Shown: positions 18,442 to 27,171, counted from the first letter of the stretch. The stretch: 64,000 bases of DNA from Leptolyngbya sp. BL0902 (GCF_016403105.1 NZ_CP046155.1:3935906-3999905); one strand, 5' to 3'. The notes: generated by a model from the letters alone, not told the origin. Translations and numbers: made by a program.

Positions 18442-19305
18442 CTAAATACTGGCGGCCAGGATGTGGCGCTGGATGAACTGGCGCAGGTGGTGGTCAAAGT
18501 CGGCCCCTGCTTGGGAAATGAGGTCGTTGTGGTCGGCGTTGGGCACCAGCCAGAGTTCCTTGGGGGCGGGGGTGGCCTGGTAGAGGGCTTGGCCCATGGT
18601 GGCGGGCACCGAGGCATCGGCCAGCCCATGAATGTAGAGGGTGGGCATGGTTAGGTGGGGCACCTTGGCCAGCGACTCAAAATGCTGGGTGAGGATCGTC
18701 CGCACCGGAAACCAGTTCTGGTAAGCAGATCGTTCGGCCATATCGCCCATGGAGGTAAAGGTTCCCTCCACCACCACCCCCGCCAGAGAGGAAGCGTGGA
18801 TGGCAAGATTAATCGCAAGGGCACCGCCGAGGGAGTGACCGTAGACGATCAGATGATGGGGGTCAACGGCTTTTTCGCGAATTAGGAAATTGTACGCAGC
18901 CATGGCATCGGCGTAGAGACGGGCCTCGTTGGGGAAAGGCCCAGAACTACGGCCATAGCCTCGGTAGTCTACGGTGAGCACAGAGACGCCTAGGAGGCGC
19001 AGACGCTGAACCTGGCTGATGTTGCTAGCAATGCTGCCGGAGTTGCCGTGCAGATAGAGAACCGTCAGCCCAGGGGAAGCTTCGGCAGGTAGCCACCAAC
19101 CATGGAGTTGCCCCGCTGCGCCATCGGCCTCCACTGGAATCCAAACCTCGTCGTAGTCGATGCCCCAATCCGCTGGCGTTAGCGGGTCGAGAGCCGTGGG
19201 AAGGTACATCATTCGCCGCTGTATCAGCCAAAGCCACCCACACAGCGCCCCGTACACTAGACCAGAAACACCCAGAAGGCCAAGCAGAAGTTTGAGGAAG
19301 GTCAT
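18442..19305 (-). CDS. Membrane-anchored alpha/beta hydrolase
   Basis: From the start at 19305 (MTFLKLLLG...; the frame is open to 19353) the protein has 287 residues. An N-terminal hydrophobic anchor (about 3-25) is followed by an alpha/beta hydrolase domain with oxyanion motif YLHGNSGSI, nucleophile elbow YGHSLGGALA, Asp in IHGLADASVP and His in ADHNDLI. This layout matches the ABHD13/BEM46-like family of membrane-associated serine hydrolases, which often act on lipids or acylated proteins. The substrate is unknown. It converges with the CHAT-SH3 gene, ending 24 bases from that gene's stop. Confidence 0.85.
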   Translation of the reverse strand: MTFLKLLLGLLGVSGLVYGALCGWLWLIQRRMMYLPTALDPLTPADWGIDYDEVWIPVEADGAAGQLHGWWLPAEASPGLTVLYLHGNSGSIASNISQVQRLRLLGVSVLTVDYRGYGRSSGPFPNEARLYADAMAAYNFLIREKAVDPHHLIVYGHSLGGALAINLAIHASSLAGVVVEGTFTSMGDMAERSAYQNWFPVRTILTQHFESLAKVPHLTMPTLYIHGLADASVPATMGQALYQATPAPKELWLVPNADHNDLISQAGADFDHHLRQFIQRHILAASI

Positions 19306-19563
19306 AGCCAGGGCCAGGTAGATGCGGCAAGGAGTCTTATCATTGATGCCCATTATGGCGGAGGCCCGAAATTCCCCCTGCCGCGACTGTGACGCTTTTT
19401 CTCTAGATAGGATGGTGGCACTTATGCTAGGCCACCCTAGTCTCTAGGCTACTCTGGGTCTCCCAGTGGTCTGGGCCTAGGGCAACCGGTAGTGGATTAA
19501 CGTAAAAGATAGAGAAAATAAGCCATCGTCGTCGCATTTCTAGCTTCTGAGGGCGTAGGCCCT

Positions 19564-19803
19564 ATGACCATCAAGATGACCTGTCCAACCTGTGGGTCTC
19601 ACGATATCTCCAAGAACGGCACCACTCGGTGTGGTAAGCAAAACTACAAGTGCCAAGACTGCAACCGCCAATTCGTTGAGGATCTCCCGTGGAAGCCGAA
19701 AGACAAGAATGCACGGGCTTTCGTCAATCTACTACTGTTGGAGAACATACTGTCCTTTTCCAAAACGCTAGAGAATCACATTGGTGCGACTGGTACAGAT
19801 TAG
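19564..19803 (+). mobile_element. IS1-family InsA-like fragment (truncated transposase)
   Basis: A 79-residue frame whose first 40 residues are the zinc-finger N-terminus of IS1-type InsA: CPTCGSHDISKNG, then RCGKQNYKCQDCNRQFV, with two CxxC pairs. After about residue 50 the sequence no longer looks like InsA, and the frame ends by residue 79. No insB/DDE part follows on either strand. This is a remnant that may still encode a small zinc-ribbon protein. An inverted repeat (19802-19858) begins at its stop codon and may mark the event that truncated it. Confidence 0.7.
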
Positions 19804-19858
19804 ATTTAATGATGAGTATTGTCCACCCTACCTTCTAGGTTTACCAATGATTAAATCT
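19802..19858. repeat. Short imperfect inverted repeat flanking the IS1 remnant's end
   Basis: AGATTTAATGAT (19802-19813) and ATGATTAAATCT (19847-19858) are inverted copies with 11 of 12 positions matching, enclosing 33 bases. It sits exactly at the truncation point of the InsA-like frame, between two decayed genes. It could be a stem-loop or a tiny insertion-derived element. Confidence 0.45.
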
Positions 19859-19904
19859 GTTGCATCTTGAGAATAGGTGCACTGCGCTGACCCCGTGGCG
19901 CTAG

Positions 19905-20039
19905 GGTTTTCATAACAATACGGTATTAGAAATCTACGAGGGGGAGGATCTTTGCTACCTGGTTGAGTTCGCAGATTTGGAAGGTTGTGAATACGCGATG
20001 GCAGTGTTGATGCCGGATGAAATCCTGCCCCTGCGTTAG
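19905..20039 (+). pseudogene. Decayed DUF4926-like small gene (C-terminal fragment)
   Basis: A frame open from 19905 to TAG at 20037-20039, without a plausible start, reads '...TVLEIYEGEDLCYLVEFAD' then 'LEGCEYAMAVLMPDEILPLR'. This is the beta-strand pattern (V-E-x-Y-x-x-x-x-x-x-V-E-F-x-D ... D-E-I-x-x-L) of DUF4926/small antitoxin-like proteins of cyanobacteria, lacking the N-terminal 25-30 residues. No partner toxin gene is visible next to it. The family assignment is from memory of the pattern. Confidence 0.5.
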
Positions 20040-20108
20040 AAACAGCGCGTTAGAAGTGGCCGTTAACTGGCTGAAAACGCTACTCAATAGAATGGGCTGG
20101 CAAGATGT

Positions 20109-20131
20109 GGCGACTTGAATGCAAAGTCGCC
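20109..20131. other. Hairpin downstream of FTR1 gene
   Basis: GGCGACTT (20109-20116) and AAGTCGCC (20124-20131) form a perfect 8-bp stem with a 7-base loop, just beyond the FTR1 stop. There is no T-run after it on the minus strand, so it may be an RNA 3'-end structure rather than a classic terminator. Confidence 0.4.
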
Positions 20132-20135
20132 AGTG

Positions 20136-21071
20136 CTAGGGTTGGCTAGGGGAGGGTTTGGTGGGAGAGCCTTTGGCCACAGGCTGAGGGCTGAGGCTAC
20201 GAAAATAGCTCCCGCCCACGGTAAACCAAAACCCCACATAGGCTAGGAGCTGTACGAGATAAAGATGATCGCGATAGCCCAGCAGAGTTTTGAGCACTAG
20301 ACCGGGGAACTGTCGCTCTGACAGCAGGGTGCTGGTATCCCACACCAGCGGCCCAAGGACACAGGAGGTTTGGGAAAAACAGAGATCCACAGCCCGACGG
20401 TCAATCTGGCTGAGGGCGGCGAGGGCGGCATCGAGGTTTTTAAATACCGATACCACCAGTCCGCCCACAATCAGCAGCAGCAGCAGCCCCATGACCTGGA
20501 AAAACTGTTTGAGGTTAATCCGCACGCCCCAGCGAAAGAGGGCCAGACCAATGAGTGCGGCCCCCAGCAGTCCGGCCAGGGCCCCCGTTGCCGCCGCCGT
20601 ACTGGCTTCGACATTGGTGAACACAAACAGCACCGTTTCAAACCCCTCCCGCAGCACCGCAATGCAGACCAGACTAAACAAACTCCAGCCAGCGGTTTGG
20701 CTGTCTTGCAGGGCCGACTGCACCGTCCCTTCAATCTCACCCTTGAGACTGCGGGCTTGGCGAGTCATCCACAGCAGCATCCAGCTCAGCATAATAATGG
20801 CCACCGCCCCAAATAGGACATTGAGCAGGGGCTTGAGGATACTTTGCAAACTGGGTAACACCTGCTGAAGCTGTTGTAGGCCAGACCCCAGCGCGATCCC
20901 AATCATCACGCTACCCACCAGCCCTGCTACCACACCCAAATATACCCAGCGGTTGAGGGCTTGTCGTTGGGCCTTGGCCAGACAGGCCAGCACAATTCCC
21001 ACCACTAGGGCCGCTTCTACGCCCTCGCGCAGGGTAATAACGAAGGTGGGCAGAGCGGCAGTGAAGTCCAT
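20136..21071 (-). CDS. FTR1-family iron permease
   Basis: A 311-residue membrane protein with about seven spans. Both iron-translocation motifs of the FTR1/EfeU family are present: LREGVEAALVVG in the first span and LREGFETVLFVF in the middle, each with the REGxE signature whose Glu residues handle Fe(III). It imports high-affinity iron across the cytoplasmic membrane; in other bacteria it works with EfeO/EfeB, but no such genes are nearby. A Cys pair region (LCFSQTSCVLGPLVWDTS) near residue 230 is typical of the cyanobacterial form. The C-terminus is hydrophilic and Pro/Ser-rich. Confidence 0.9.
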   Translation of the reverse strand: MDFTAALPTFVITLREGVEAALVVGIVLACLAKAQRQALNRWVYLGVVAGLVGSVMIGIALGSGLQQLQQVLPSLQSILKPLLNVLFGAVAIIMLSWMLLWMTRQARSLKGEIEGTVQSALQDSQTAGWSLFSLVCIAVLREGFETVLFVFTNVEASTAAATGALAGLLGAALIGLALFRWGVRINLKQFFQVMGLLLLLIVGGLVVSVFKNLDAALAALSQIDRRAVDLCFSQTSCVLGPLVWDTSTLLSERQFPGLVLKTLLGYRDHLYLVQLLAYVGFWFTVGGSYFRSLSPQPVAKGSPTKPSPSQP

Positions 21072-21228
21072 GGCTTTTGGTGGGGCAATGCGGTAGTTCT
21101 GTTTAGTATTGTGTCAGACTCTTTTGTTCCTTGCCGCGCCAATCGTCTTCCCTGGCTCCCTTTCCGGCTCCTTTGGCCCACGCACCTCAGAGGTAACGCC
21201 ATCCCCCGCCCGGTTTGTGCTCGTTATC

Positions 21229-21257
21229 TTAAGAAAAGTTGGGACATTACTTATAAT
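21229..21257 (+). promoter_or_regulatory. Candidate sigma-70-type promoter of rpaA
   Basis: TTAAGA (21229-21234) and a perfect TATAAT (21252-21257) are separated by 17 bases, in the 340-base gap between FTR1 and rpaA. They lie about 150 bases before the rpaA start and point toward it. A long 5' leader would follow. Nothing else is recognised in this gap. Confidence 0.45.
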
Positions 21258-21409
21258 TTATCCAGGAATTGTATTATTCCGACATTGCTCTTTACAAAGA
21301 AATGCTAGGCTTGAGGCCGCTGCCTGCGTTGCGCCCCCGGCATTGCACCCAGTTCCCGAAGCTTTCCATCGCCATGATGGGATCGGCCAGTTGTTACCCC
21401 TGATACACG

Positions 21410-22144
21410 ATGCCTCGTATACTCGTCATTGATGATGATCCCGCCATTGCAGAGCTAGTTTCTGTCAATTTGGAAATGGCTGGCTATGATGTGAACCAAG
21501 CTGGCGACGGCATTAAGGGGCAAGCCTTGGCGGTGCAGCTCATACCTGATTTAATTATGCTCGACCTGATGCTGCCCAAGGTAGATGGTCTAACGGTATG
21601 CCAGCGCCTCCGACGGGATCGGCGCACCGCTGAGATTCCGGTGCTGATGCTCACGGCCCTCAGCCAAACCCAAGATAAAGTTGACGGCTTCAACGCCGGA
21701 GCCGATGACTACCTAACCAAGCCCTTCGAGCTGGACGAAATGCTGGCCAGGGTACGGGCCTTGCTGCGCCGCACCGACCGCATTCCCCAAGCCGCCAAGC
21801 ACAGCGAAATCCTCAACTATGGCCCCCTCACCCTCATCCCAGAGCGCTACGAAGCCATCTGGTTTGACAAAACCGTGAAGCTCACCCATCTAGAATTTGA
21901 GTTGCTGCACTGCCTGCTTCAGCGCCACGGCCAAACGGTCTCCCCCAGCCAAATTTTGCAGGAAGTCTGGGGTTACGAACCTAACGACGACATCGAAACT
22001 ATCCGTGTCCATGTTCGCCACCTCCGCACCAAGCTAGAACCGGATCCACGCCATCCGAAATACATCAAAACCGTCTACGGTGCGGGCTACTGCCTAGAAC
22101 TTCCCGCCTCTAGCAGCCAAGCCATGGCCGAGAGCGCGTCCTAG
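21410..22144 (+). CDS. rpaA: OmpR-family response regulator RpaA
   Basis: A 244-residue regulator. The receiver domain (1-120) has the acidic pair IDDDP, phospho-acceptor Asp in LIMLDLMLP, Thr in LMLTALSQ and Lys in YLTKPF. The OmpR-type winged helix (about 140-232) reads [14 protein letters not shown] and [14 protein letters not shown]. The segments [20 protein letters not shown] and [19 protein letters not shown] between the domains are the hallmark of RpaA and separate it from RpaB. RpaA is phosphorylated by SasA and is the output regulator of the KaiABC circadian clock, activating dusk genes. It is monocistronic here, with a long upstream leader. Confidence 0.92.
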   Translation: MPRILVIDDDPAIAELVSVNLEMAGYDVNQAGDGIKGQALAVQLIPDLIMLDLMLPKVDGLTVCQRLRRDRRTAEIPVLMLTALSQTQDKVDGFNAGADDYLTKPFELDEMLARVRALLRRTDRIPQAAKHSEILNYGPLTLIPERYEAIWFDKTVKLTHLEFELLHCLLQRHGQTVSPSQILQEVWGYEPNDDIETIRVHVRHLRTKLEPDPRHPKYIKTVYGAGYCLELPASSSQAMAESAS

Positions 22145-22276
22145 AACAGCCTCCTAGAGCAACCGAACCTAGGGCTACCCAAGGGCGCAGTCGGGAAACG
22201 TCTTGAGGGGCATTCTAGATTAGGCAGGTGCCTGGTAGCTGTGCTGGCCAGCGTTGGTTAGCGTCTGCCCTGTCTT

Positions 22277-22383
22277 ATACCAAATCCAAGTTAGGAAACC
22301 CCGATTCTTAACCCCGCCAACGGTAGGGGCAAGGCCTCTTCGCCCGATAATGATACCGGGGGCAAACGAGCCGGATTTAGTAT
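22277..22383 (+). repeat. Dispersed repeat / MITE-like element, copy 1
   Basis: A 107-base unit bounded by ATACCAAATCC (22277-22287) and GGATTTAGTAT (22373-22383), inverted with 10 of 11 matching. Its right 65 bases (22319-22383) match a second locus at 61685-61748 nearly base for base. It includes a small internal palindrome around GGTAGGGGC...CGCCC. No coding potential. Terminal inverted repeats and dispersion suggest a non-autonomous element; no clear target duplication was found. Confidence 0.65.
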
Positions 22384-22416
22384 TGGATCTTGGCGAAAGC
22401 GCCCGTAGAAAATGAT

Positions 22417-22447
22417 AAAAAAAGAGCCTTCTAAACGTAGAAGACCC
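22417..22447 (-). terminator. Rho-independent terminator of tRNA-Arg
   Basis: On the minus strand, GGGTCTTCT pairs with AGAAGGCTC (9-bp stem with two G-T pairs, 6-base loop), followed by seven T. It lies about 10 bases beyond the tRNA 3' end. Confidence 0.85.
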
Positions 22448-22456
22448 TTTTTGTAA

Positions 22457-22530
22457 CGGGCGAGGAGGGATTCGAACCCCCGACACCGTGGTCCGTAGCC
22501 ACGTGCTCTAGTCCACTGAGCTACACGCCC
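22457..22530 (-). tRNA. tRNA-Arg (anticodon ACG)
   Basis: A 74-base tRNA that folds fully. The acceptor GGGCGTG pairs with CTCGCCC except for one T-T mismatch, and the discriminator is G. The D-arm is GCTC/GAGC, the anticodon stem is CGTGG/CCACG with loop CTACGGA (anticodon ACG, A34 expected to become inosine), the variable loop has 5 bases, and the T-arm is GGGGG/CCCTC with TTCGAAT. It reads CGU/CGC/CGA arginine codons. CCA is not encoded. Confidence 0.95.
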
Positions 22531-22623
22531 CTGTCAGGCTTTTTATCTTATCACAGTCTTTTGGTAATTTGGAGGCAGGAACAACATTTTTCGCGATCTT
22601 TAAAGGCATTCTAGGAGCACCCC

Positions 22624-23124
22624 ATGACCGCCCCCGTTGACCTCAGCCACCTAGACGCCCAAGGCCAAGCTCATATGGTGGATGTGAGCGCCAAGGCCAC
22701 CACTGTGCGGCAGGCGGTGGCCGAAGCCATTGTTAAAATGCAGCCCCAAACCTTAGCCACCATCGAAGCGGGGAATGCCCCGAAGGGAGATGTGCTGGGG
22801 ACGGCGCGGATTGCAGGCATTATGGCGGCAAAGCAAACGGCGAACCTGATTCCCCTGTGCCATCCGCTGCCCATTCATGGGGTGGAGGTGGCGATTAATC
22901 CCGATGCTAGTCTACCGGGCTACCGCATTCAGGCCACGGTTAACGTCAAGGCGGAAACCGGGGTGGAAATGGAGGCCCTAACGGCGGCCTCGGTGGCGGC
23001 TCTGACCCTGTACGACATGGCTAAGGCCCTGGAGAAGGCGATGGAGATTCAGTCCATCCGGCTGCTGAGCAAAACTGGGGGGAAATCCAGCGATTATCAG
23101 GCTGCTGCCCCCCAGGCTCGGTAG
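22624..23124 (+). CDS. moaC: Cyclic pyranopterin monophosphate synthase MoaC
   Basis: A 166-residue molybdenum-cofactor enzyme. It converts 3',8-cyclo-7,8-dihydro-GTP, made by MoaA, to cyclic pyranopterin monophosphate. Family signatures are [32 protein letters not shown], the active-site strand [10 protein letters not shown] (catalytic His) and the conserved helix-strand [25 protein letters not shown] (split here for length: [12 protein letters not shown] and [13 protein letters not shown]). The length is normal. It stands alone; no other moa genes occur in the window. It starts about 90 bases from the divergently transcribed tRNA-Arg. Confidence 0.95.
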   Translation: MTAPVDLSHLDAQGQAHMVDVSAKATTVRQAVAEAIVKMQPQTLATIEAGNAPKGDVLGTARIAGIMAAKQTANLIPLCHPLPIHGVEVAINPDASLPGYRIQATVNVKAETGVEMEALTAASVAALTLYDMAKALEKAMEIQSIRLLSKTGGKSSDYQAAAPQAR

Positions 23125-23179
23125 CGCAGGCCATGGTGCTGGGGGCAGACCAGGGCAGGGCAGAAATCCCTATCAACCC

Positions 23180-23434
23180 TCACCGCGCCCAATGACGCTG
23201 TATCCAGTGGTTCTGAGCCCAATGATGGAAGGACTGCCAGACCTGCTGACCCCAGCGCTGTCCCCTGACCCAGATCGACCCTAGGGGGGAGGGTGGGGGC
23301 GAGACGGCGGCATGAGCGCTGTTTTGGAGTTGACAGCTTTGTAATTGGTTGAGGAGGTCGGCCAGGGCTGGATCGGCCAGGGCAAATTGGGCGGGTAGGC
23401 AGCGATCCTGGTTTTGGCAAGAACGGCACAGCAT
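23180..23434 (-). CDS. Small hypothetical protein with Cys-rich N-terminus
   Basis: An 84-residue frame starting MLCRSCQNQDRCLPAQFA, with three cysteines in the first 12 residues (CxxC...C), then a helix of Leu/Ala and a Trp/His/Gln-rich C-terminus (WGQQVWQSFHHWAQNHW). The Cys cluster looks like a small metal- or redox-binding motif, and the helix is well formed, so it may be real; overlapping frames in the same stretch look random. I do not recognise a family. Confidence 0.4.
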   Translation of the reverse strand: MLCRSCQNQDRCLPAQFALADPALADLLNQLQSCQLQNSAHAAVSPPPSPLGSIWVRGQRWGQQVWQSFHHWAQNHWIQRHWAR

Positions 23435-23908
23435 AGGCAGACAAGCCGAAGCTTGGGGCGCAACAACGACGGAGACACAATCAGCGACAGCGCTAGGGGG
23501 AAGTTGGGAATAGGGGCGTTGCCTCGCCTATTCTGAACGATCCCTCAGGCTTAGGGTTCCCCAACGGAACAATCCAACGCAAAGCGTTACGATTCCGCAC
23601 GCTAGGTTTTGCACGCTAGGTATAGCCCAAGCCCTAGGCGGAAACGGTGCGCTGTGAACATACGGGATAGCTGCGCCCTGCCCAAAACATACCTTGTGCT
23701 CAATCTCGGTTGTTGATCCCCGATTGAAAGGCCGATAGCCCGATTATTGCTCCCCGCCTACAGGCCGACCCCGCCCAGGCTGAACTTGCCGTTGGCGGAT
23801 CCTCCTCAACGAGGAAAGCCTCAATGTATACCGGGGTTTTTATGCCGATGGAGTATCACCCGGTTTCATCTGAGGCGATCAGGAGTAGCTGAGCGATGGG
23901 CCGACGAA
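23435..23908. other. Intergenic stretch without recognised genes
   Basis: About 470 bases with no frame that looks protein-like. A CCTCAACGAGGAAAG hairpin-like piece occurs around 23805-23820, but I found no known small-RNA signature (RNase P RNA, tmRNA, 6S, SRP). It lies upstream of neither flanking gene: moaC and the small frame end on one side, and the thioredoxin-like gene ends on the other. Confidence 0.4.
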
Positions 23909-24490
23909 CTAGCCAAAGTAGGCGGGTTCGTTGCCGGGAGTCCATTTAATGTTGCACCCAATGCTGGGCCGCTGTTCAGCCGGGATCGGTTGACCTGCGA
24001 GGACGGCCTCAATGGCGGCGCGCAGATCTTTTCCGGTGACGGGGATGCCGTTGCTGGGGCGGCTATCGTCTAGTTGACCTCGGTAGGCCAGACGTTGCTG
24101 ACCATCAAACAAAAAGAAATCCGGTGTACAGGCCGCCGTGTAGGCTTTGGCTACGGCCTGGGTTTCGTCAAAACAATAGGGAAAGGGAAAGCCCCATGCT
24201 TCGGCCTGGGCTTTGAGGTGTTCTGGGCCGTCTTGGGGATGGGTTTGCAGGCTGTTAGCGCTGATGGCGACGATGCCCAGCCCCTGGGGGCCATAGTCGT
24301 GCCCAATACGGGCCAGTTCCGGTTCCACATGCTTAACAAAGGGGCAATGCCGACAGATGAACATCACCAGCAGGGCACGGGCATTGACAAAGGAACCTAG
24401 ATTCACCGTTTGGCCCGAAACCACATCGGTGAGGCTAAAGGCTGGGGCGGCGGTGCCTAGGGGCAGCATGGTTGATTCCACCATGACCAT
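23909..24490 (-). CDS. Thioredoxin-fold (AhpC/TSA-like) redox protein
   Basis: A 193-residue protein of the peroxiredoxin-like thioredoxin family. It has a strand LLVMFICRHCPFVKHVEPEL carrying a C-x-x-C motif (CRHC), the conserved Asp/Glu helix, a cis-Pro loop in AACTPDFFLFD and a C-terminal IGCNIKW motif with a further Cys. The combination CRHCPFVKH ... SIGCNIKWxPGN defines a widespread cyanobacterial group whose partner is unknown. There are alternative starts at residues 3 and 8. No signal peptide, so probably a cytosolic disulfide reductase or peroxidase-like protein. Confidence 0.85.
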   Translation of the reverse strand: MVMVESTMLPLGTAAPAFSLTDVVSGQTVNLGSFVNARALLVMFICRHCPFVKHVEPELARIGHDYGPQGLGIVAISANSLQTHPQDGPEHLKAQAEAWGFPFPYCFDETQAVAKAYTAACTPDFFLFDGQQRLAYRGQLDDSRPSNGIPVTGKDLRAAIEAVLAGQPIPAEQRPSIGCNIKWTPGNEPAYFG

Positions 24491-24702
24491 GGGCCAATCC
24501 TCCTGAAAAATGGGGTTTGCCCCTAGCCTATAGCAAAAGGTTGGCTGCGCCCATGCTTACCTAAAGGCCAACGAGGGCCAACGGGCGGCGGTGGGCAATC
24601 TGTCCTGCAAAACCGTCCTGATAGCTGGAGGGTTTCTCTGAAAACTAGACTAGATAGTGGTGTTGCCCCTGACGCCCCCAACGCAGCCACTATCTCCTAA
24701 CT

Positions 24703-27105
24703 GTGCATCCTTATCTATCATCAGGGGAACAAATCGTGGTGGATCAAACGTGGTTAAAGCATACTGAACAGGCTCTTTTGGTGGGCTCTGGGTTAGGGAC
24801 GGTAGCTGCCTTTGCAGCTCAGAATGTTGCCCTCGCCTCAGCCCCGTTAACGGTGATGGCAGCGGTGGGTCTCCTGAGCCGTCGGCAAACTGAGCGCCAG
24901 CTTGAGGAAGCCCAGGAAAAACTTGTCCGCCAGCAGCGCCAAACCAACCATCGGATTACTAGCCTCAGCAAGCAAGTGACCGCTCTGCCCTCCCCGGAGG
25001 CCCTGACCAATTTTCAGCGGTCAGTATTGGATCGCAACAATCGCACGTTTTTGAGAATGTCCCAGGATATTAAGGACATCCGCGACTACGTGGATGAGCA
25101 GGCGCAGATGGTGAAGCCTCCAGACTTGAGCCAAATCCACCAAGACATTGCCCAACTGCAAGATCAGTATGCCCACACCTACACCACCGCCCAAAATCTG
25201 GCGACCTACGTGCAGCGGCTGGCAACGGTGCCGCGCATTGAGGGTACTGAAACCAAGCTGTCTCAGGTGCGTACTAGCCTGATGCAGACCCGCGTTACCC
25301 TGGAGGCCCTGCGGTCGGAGACTCGCAATGCCGTGACCTCCCTGCAAGACACCATGGCGCAGATGGATCGTCGGGTGCAGGACGTTGCCGCGCCGCCGGA
25401 TGTGAAGGCCCTGCGAACGGAACTGGCGGAGATGGCTAAAACCCTGGGCAATCTGGTGCCCCAAGCCGACTTTACTAACCTGGCCACCCACGTCAAAGAA
25501 CTCACGCGCCAGCAGGCGGATCTAGAGCGGGCGCTAACCCAAATTCCTGTAGGGCCGATGCCGGGCCGTTTTTCGGAACCAGCGGCGAGGGCTGACCATG
25601 CCCTGGCTGAGATAGACCGCCTCCGTCAGGCGATCCACCAGCTTCAGCAGCAGGTGAGCTGCCAAGAAACGGCGGGCCACACCCGCGAACAGGTGCAGCA
25701 GGTAGTGTCGCAATACCTGGGCCAGCTCAAGGCCCAACTGGCCCAGTTAGAGGGCGTCACCCAAACCTTGGCCGAGCGGCAGCGGCAGTTCGCCCACCAG
25801 TGGGCGGAGGCTAGTTCAGCCTCGGGGGGAGATATCGCCACTCGCCAGGGGCTCACCCAATTGGCCAAGCGCCTGCACCAAACCGAAGCGACTCTCCAAA
25901 CCCTGGAGCAACAGGCCAATGATCCATCCCGTACCGCGATGGCGAGCCCGTGGATTCTAGATTTCCCGGTTCCTGTAGATACCCCTGTCCCTGCTTCCCG
26001 TTCTGCTAGTCGGCAGGCCCTAGAACAAGCCCTGGAACAAGCCCAGCGACGCCTTCTGATCGTTTGGCCCTGGGCCAGTCAAGTGGTGCTTGATGAAGAT
26101 CTTTTGAAGCGGTTCAGGCGGTTGCTAGATCGGGGGGGGCAGTTGGAGTTGGGCTGGTGCCACCAGGGCGATCCCCAGGAAGGACGGCTGGTGTGGCGGA
26201 TTAGCCAGCGCTGGAACACCGATGGAGGCCAGCTCACGAGCCTGAAGACGGCCCTCAATCAACTCTTGCCCCTGCGCGAACATTATCCTGATCGATTCAA
26301 GTTCAAAATCATGGGGTCTGCCGAAAGCTTTCTTGTCTGCGATAGTGGCCCCGATGGCGACCCCAATCACACCTATGCTGTGGTCAGCCTCAAAGCCTTG
26401 CCCACCCATAGCGTGCCGATTCCGGGCGTGGAGGCAAAGATCAAAACCGCCAGCCCCCAAGTGGTGAATACCCTGATCCAACGCTTCCAAAAGCCCACTA
26501 TTGCCCCCAACGATAAAGACGCCTTTTTCAATCGGGGCACCACCCGCCACGACCTCCGCGATCAACCCGGAGCCATCAGCGACTATAGCCAAGTCTTGGC
26601 TCTCCAGCCCGACCATGCCGTGGCTCTGAATAACCGAGGGGCGGCTCGCCTAGAGATGAACCTCGCCGACGAGGCCGAACTCGACTTCACCGAAGCCATC
26701 AGTCAAAACCCCCGTCTCTTTGCCGCCCACTGCAACCGGGGCTGGCTCCGCCTAGAGCAACGCCGCTACCCCGCCGCCGTTCAAGACTTTACCCGCGCCA
26801 TTGAACTCAAGCCCAACCTGCCTATGGCCTATGTGTATCGAGGGAGTGCCCTGCAAAAATTGGGGGACCTCAAGGGGGCGGTGCGCGACTACAGTGACGC
26901 CATCGCCTGTGGCGACCCCATCGCCCTGCCCTACTGCTATCGCAGCGCCGCCTACGAAAGCCAAGGTGATGCCGAACGGGCCATTGCTGATTTGGAACGG
27001 GCTAGTGTTCACCTCGAAGCCCAGGGGGATCGGCAAGCCCTGACCTCGGTGCAGCGCACCCTGCAACGGCTGCAACAAAACCGCACCCTCCAGGCCAACC
27101 GCTGA
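24703..27105 (+). CDS. Membrane-hairpin, coiled-coil, PLD-like and TPR protein
   Basis: An 800-residue protein starting at GTG. Segments: a hydrophobic hairpin (about 25-58); a long coiled coil (about 60-410) with regular Leu/Gln heptads; an alpha/beta module (about 425-605) with the strand LLIVWPWAS, 'LLDRGGQLELGWCHQGD' and 'RFKFKIMGSAESFLVCDS', which resembles a phospholipase-D-like fold but lacks the catalytic HKD residues; and four to five TPR units (about 607-760). This layout is typical of cyanobacterial scaffolding proteins that hold a complex near the membrane. No catalytic residues are evident, so a binding or sensing role is likely. The PLD-like reading is inference. Confidence 0.8.
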   Translation: MHPYLSSGEQIVVDQTWLKHTEQALLVGSGLGTVAAFAAQNVALASAPLTVMAAVGLLSRRQTERQLEEAQEKLVRQQRQTNHRITSLSKQVTALPSPEALTNFQRSVLDRNNRTFLRMSQDIKDIRDYVDEQAQMVKPPDLSQIHQDIAQLQDQYAHTYTTAQNLATYVQRLATVPRIEGTETKLSQVRTSLMQTRVTLEALRSETRNAVTSLQDTMAQMDRRVQDVAAPPDVKALRTELAEMAKTLGNLVPQADFTNLATHVKELTRQQADLERALTQIPVGPMPGRFSEPAARADHALAEIDRLRQAIHQLQQQVSCQETAGHTREQVQQVVSQYLGQLKAQLAQLEGVTQTLAERQRQFAHQWAEASSASGGDIATRQGLTQLAKRLHQTEATLQTLEQQANDPSRTAMASPWILDFPVPVDTPVPASRSASRQALEQALEQAQRRLLIVWPWASQVVLDEDLLKRFRRLLDRGGQLELGWCHQGDPQEGRLVWRISQRWNTDGGQLTSLKTALNQLLPLREHYPDRFKFKIMGSAESFLVCDSGPDGDPNHTYAVVSLKALPTHSVPIPGVEAKIKTASPQVVNTLIQRFQKPTIAPNDKDAFFNRGTTRHDLRDQPGAISDYSQVLALQPDHAVALNNRGAARLEMNLADEAELDFTEAISQNPRLFAAHCNRGWLRLEQRRYPAAVQDFTRAIELKPNLPMAYVYRGSALQKLGDLKGAVRDYSDAIACGDPIALPYCYRSAAYESQGDAERAIADLERASVHLEAQGDRQALTSVQRTLQRLQQNRTLQANR

Positions 27106-27132
27106 TGCCAATGGCCGCGAGTTTGCCCACCC

Positions 27133-27171
27133 AAAAAACACCCATGGGCGTCTAGGACGGCTCCATGGGTG
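27133..27171 (-). terminator. Rho-independent terminator of pntAB
   Basis: On the minus strand, CACCCATGG (plus 27163-27171) and CCATGGGTG (plus 27139-27147) form a perfect 9-bp stem followed by six T (plus 27133-27138). It lies 25 bases beyond the pntB stop. The stem could also slow readthrough from the TPR gene on the plus strand. Confidence 0.8.

Noticed and set aside
23097-23480. A 127-codon minus-strand frame overlapping moaC's end
   Set aside because: Pro/Arg/Cys-rich random-looking sequence; the overlapping 84-codon frame is the better candidate, and even that is uncertain.
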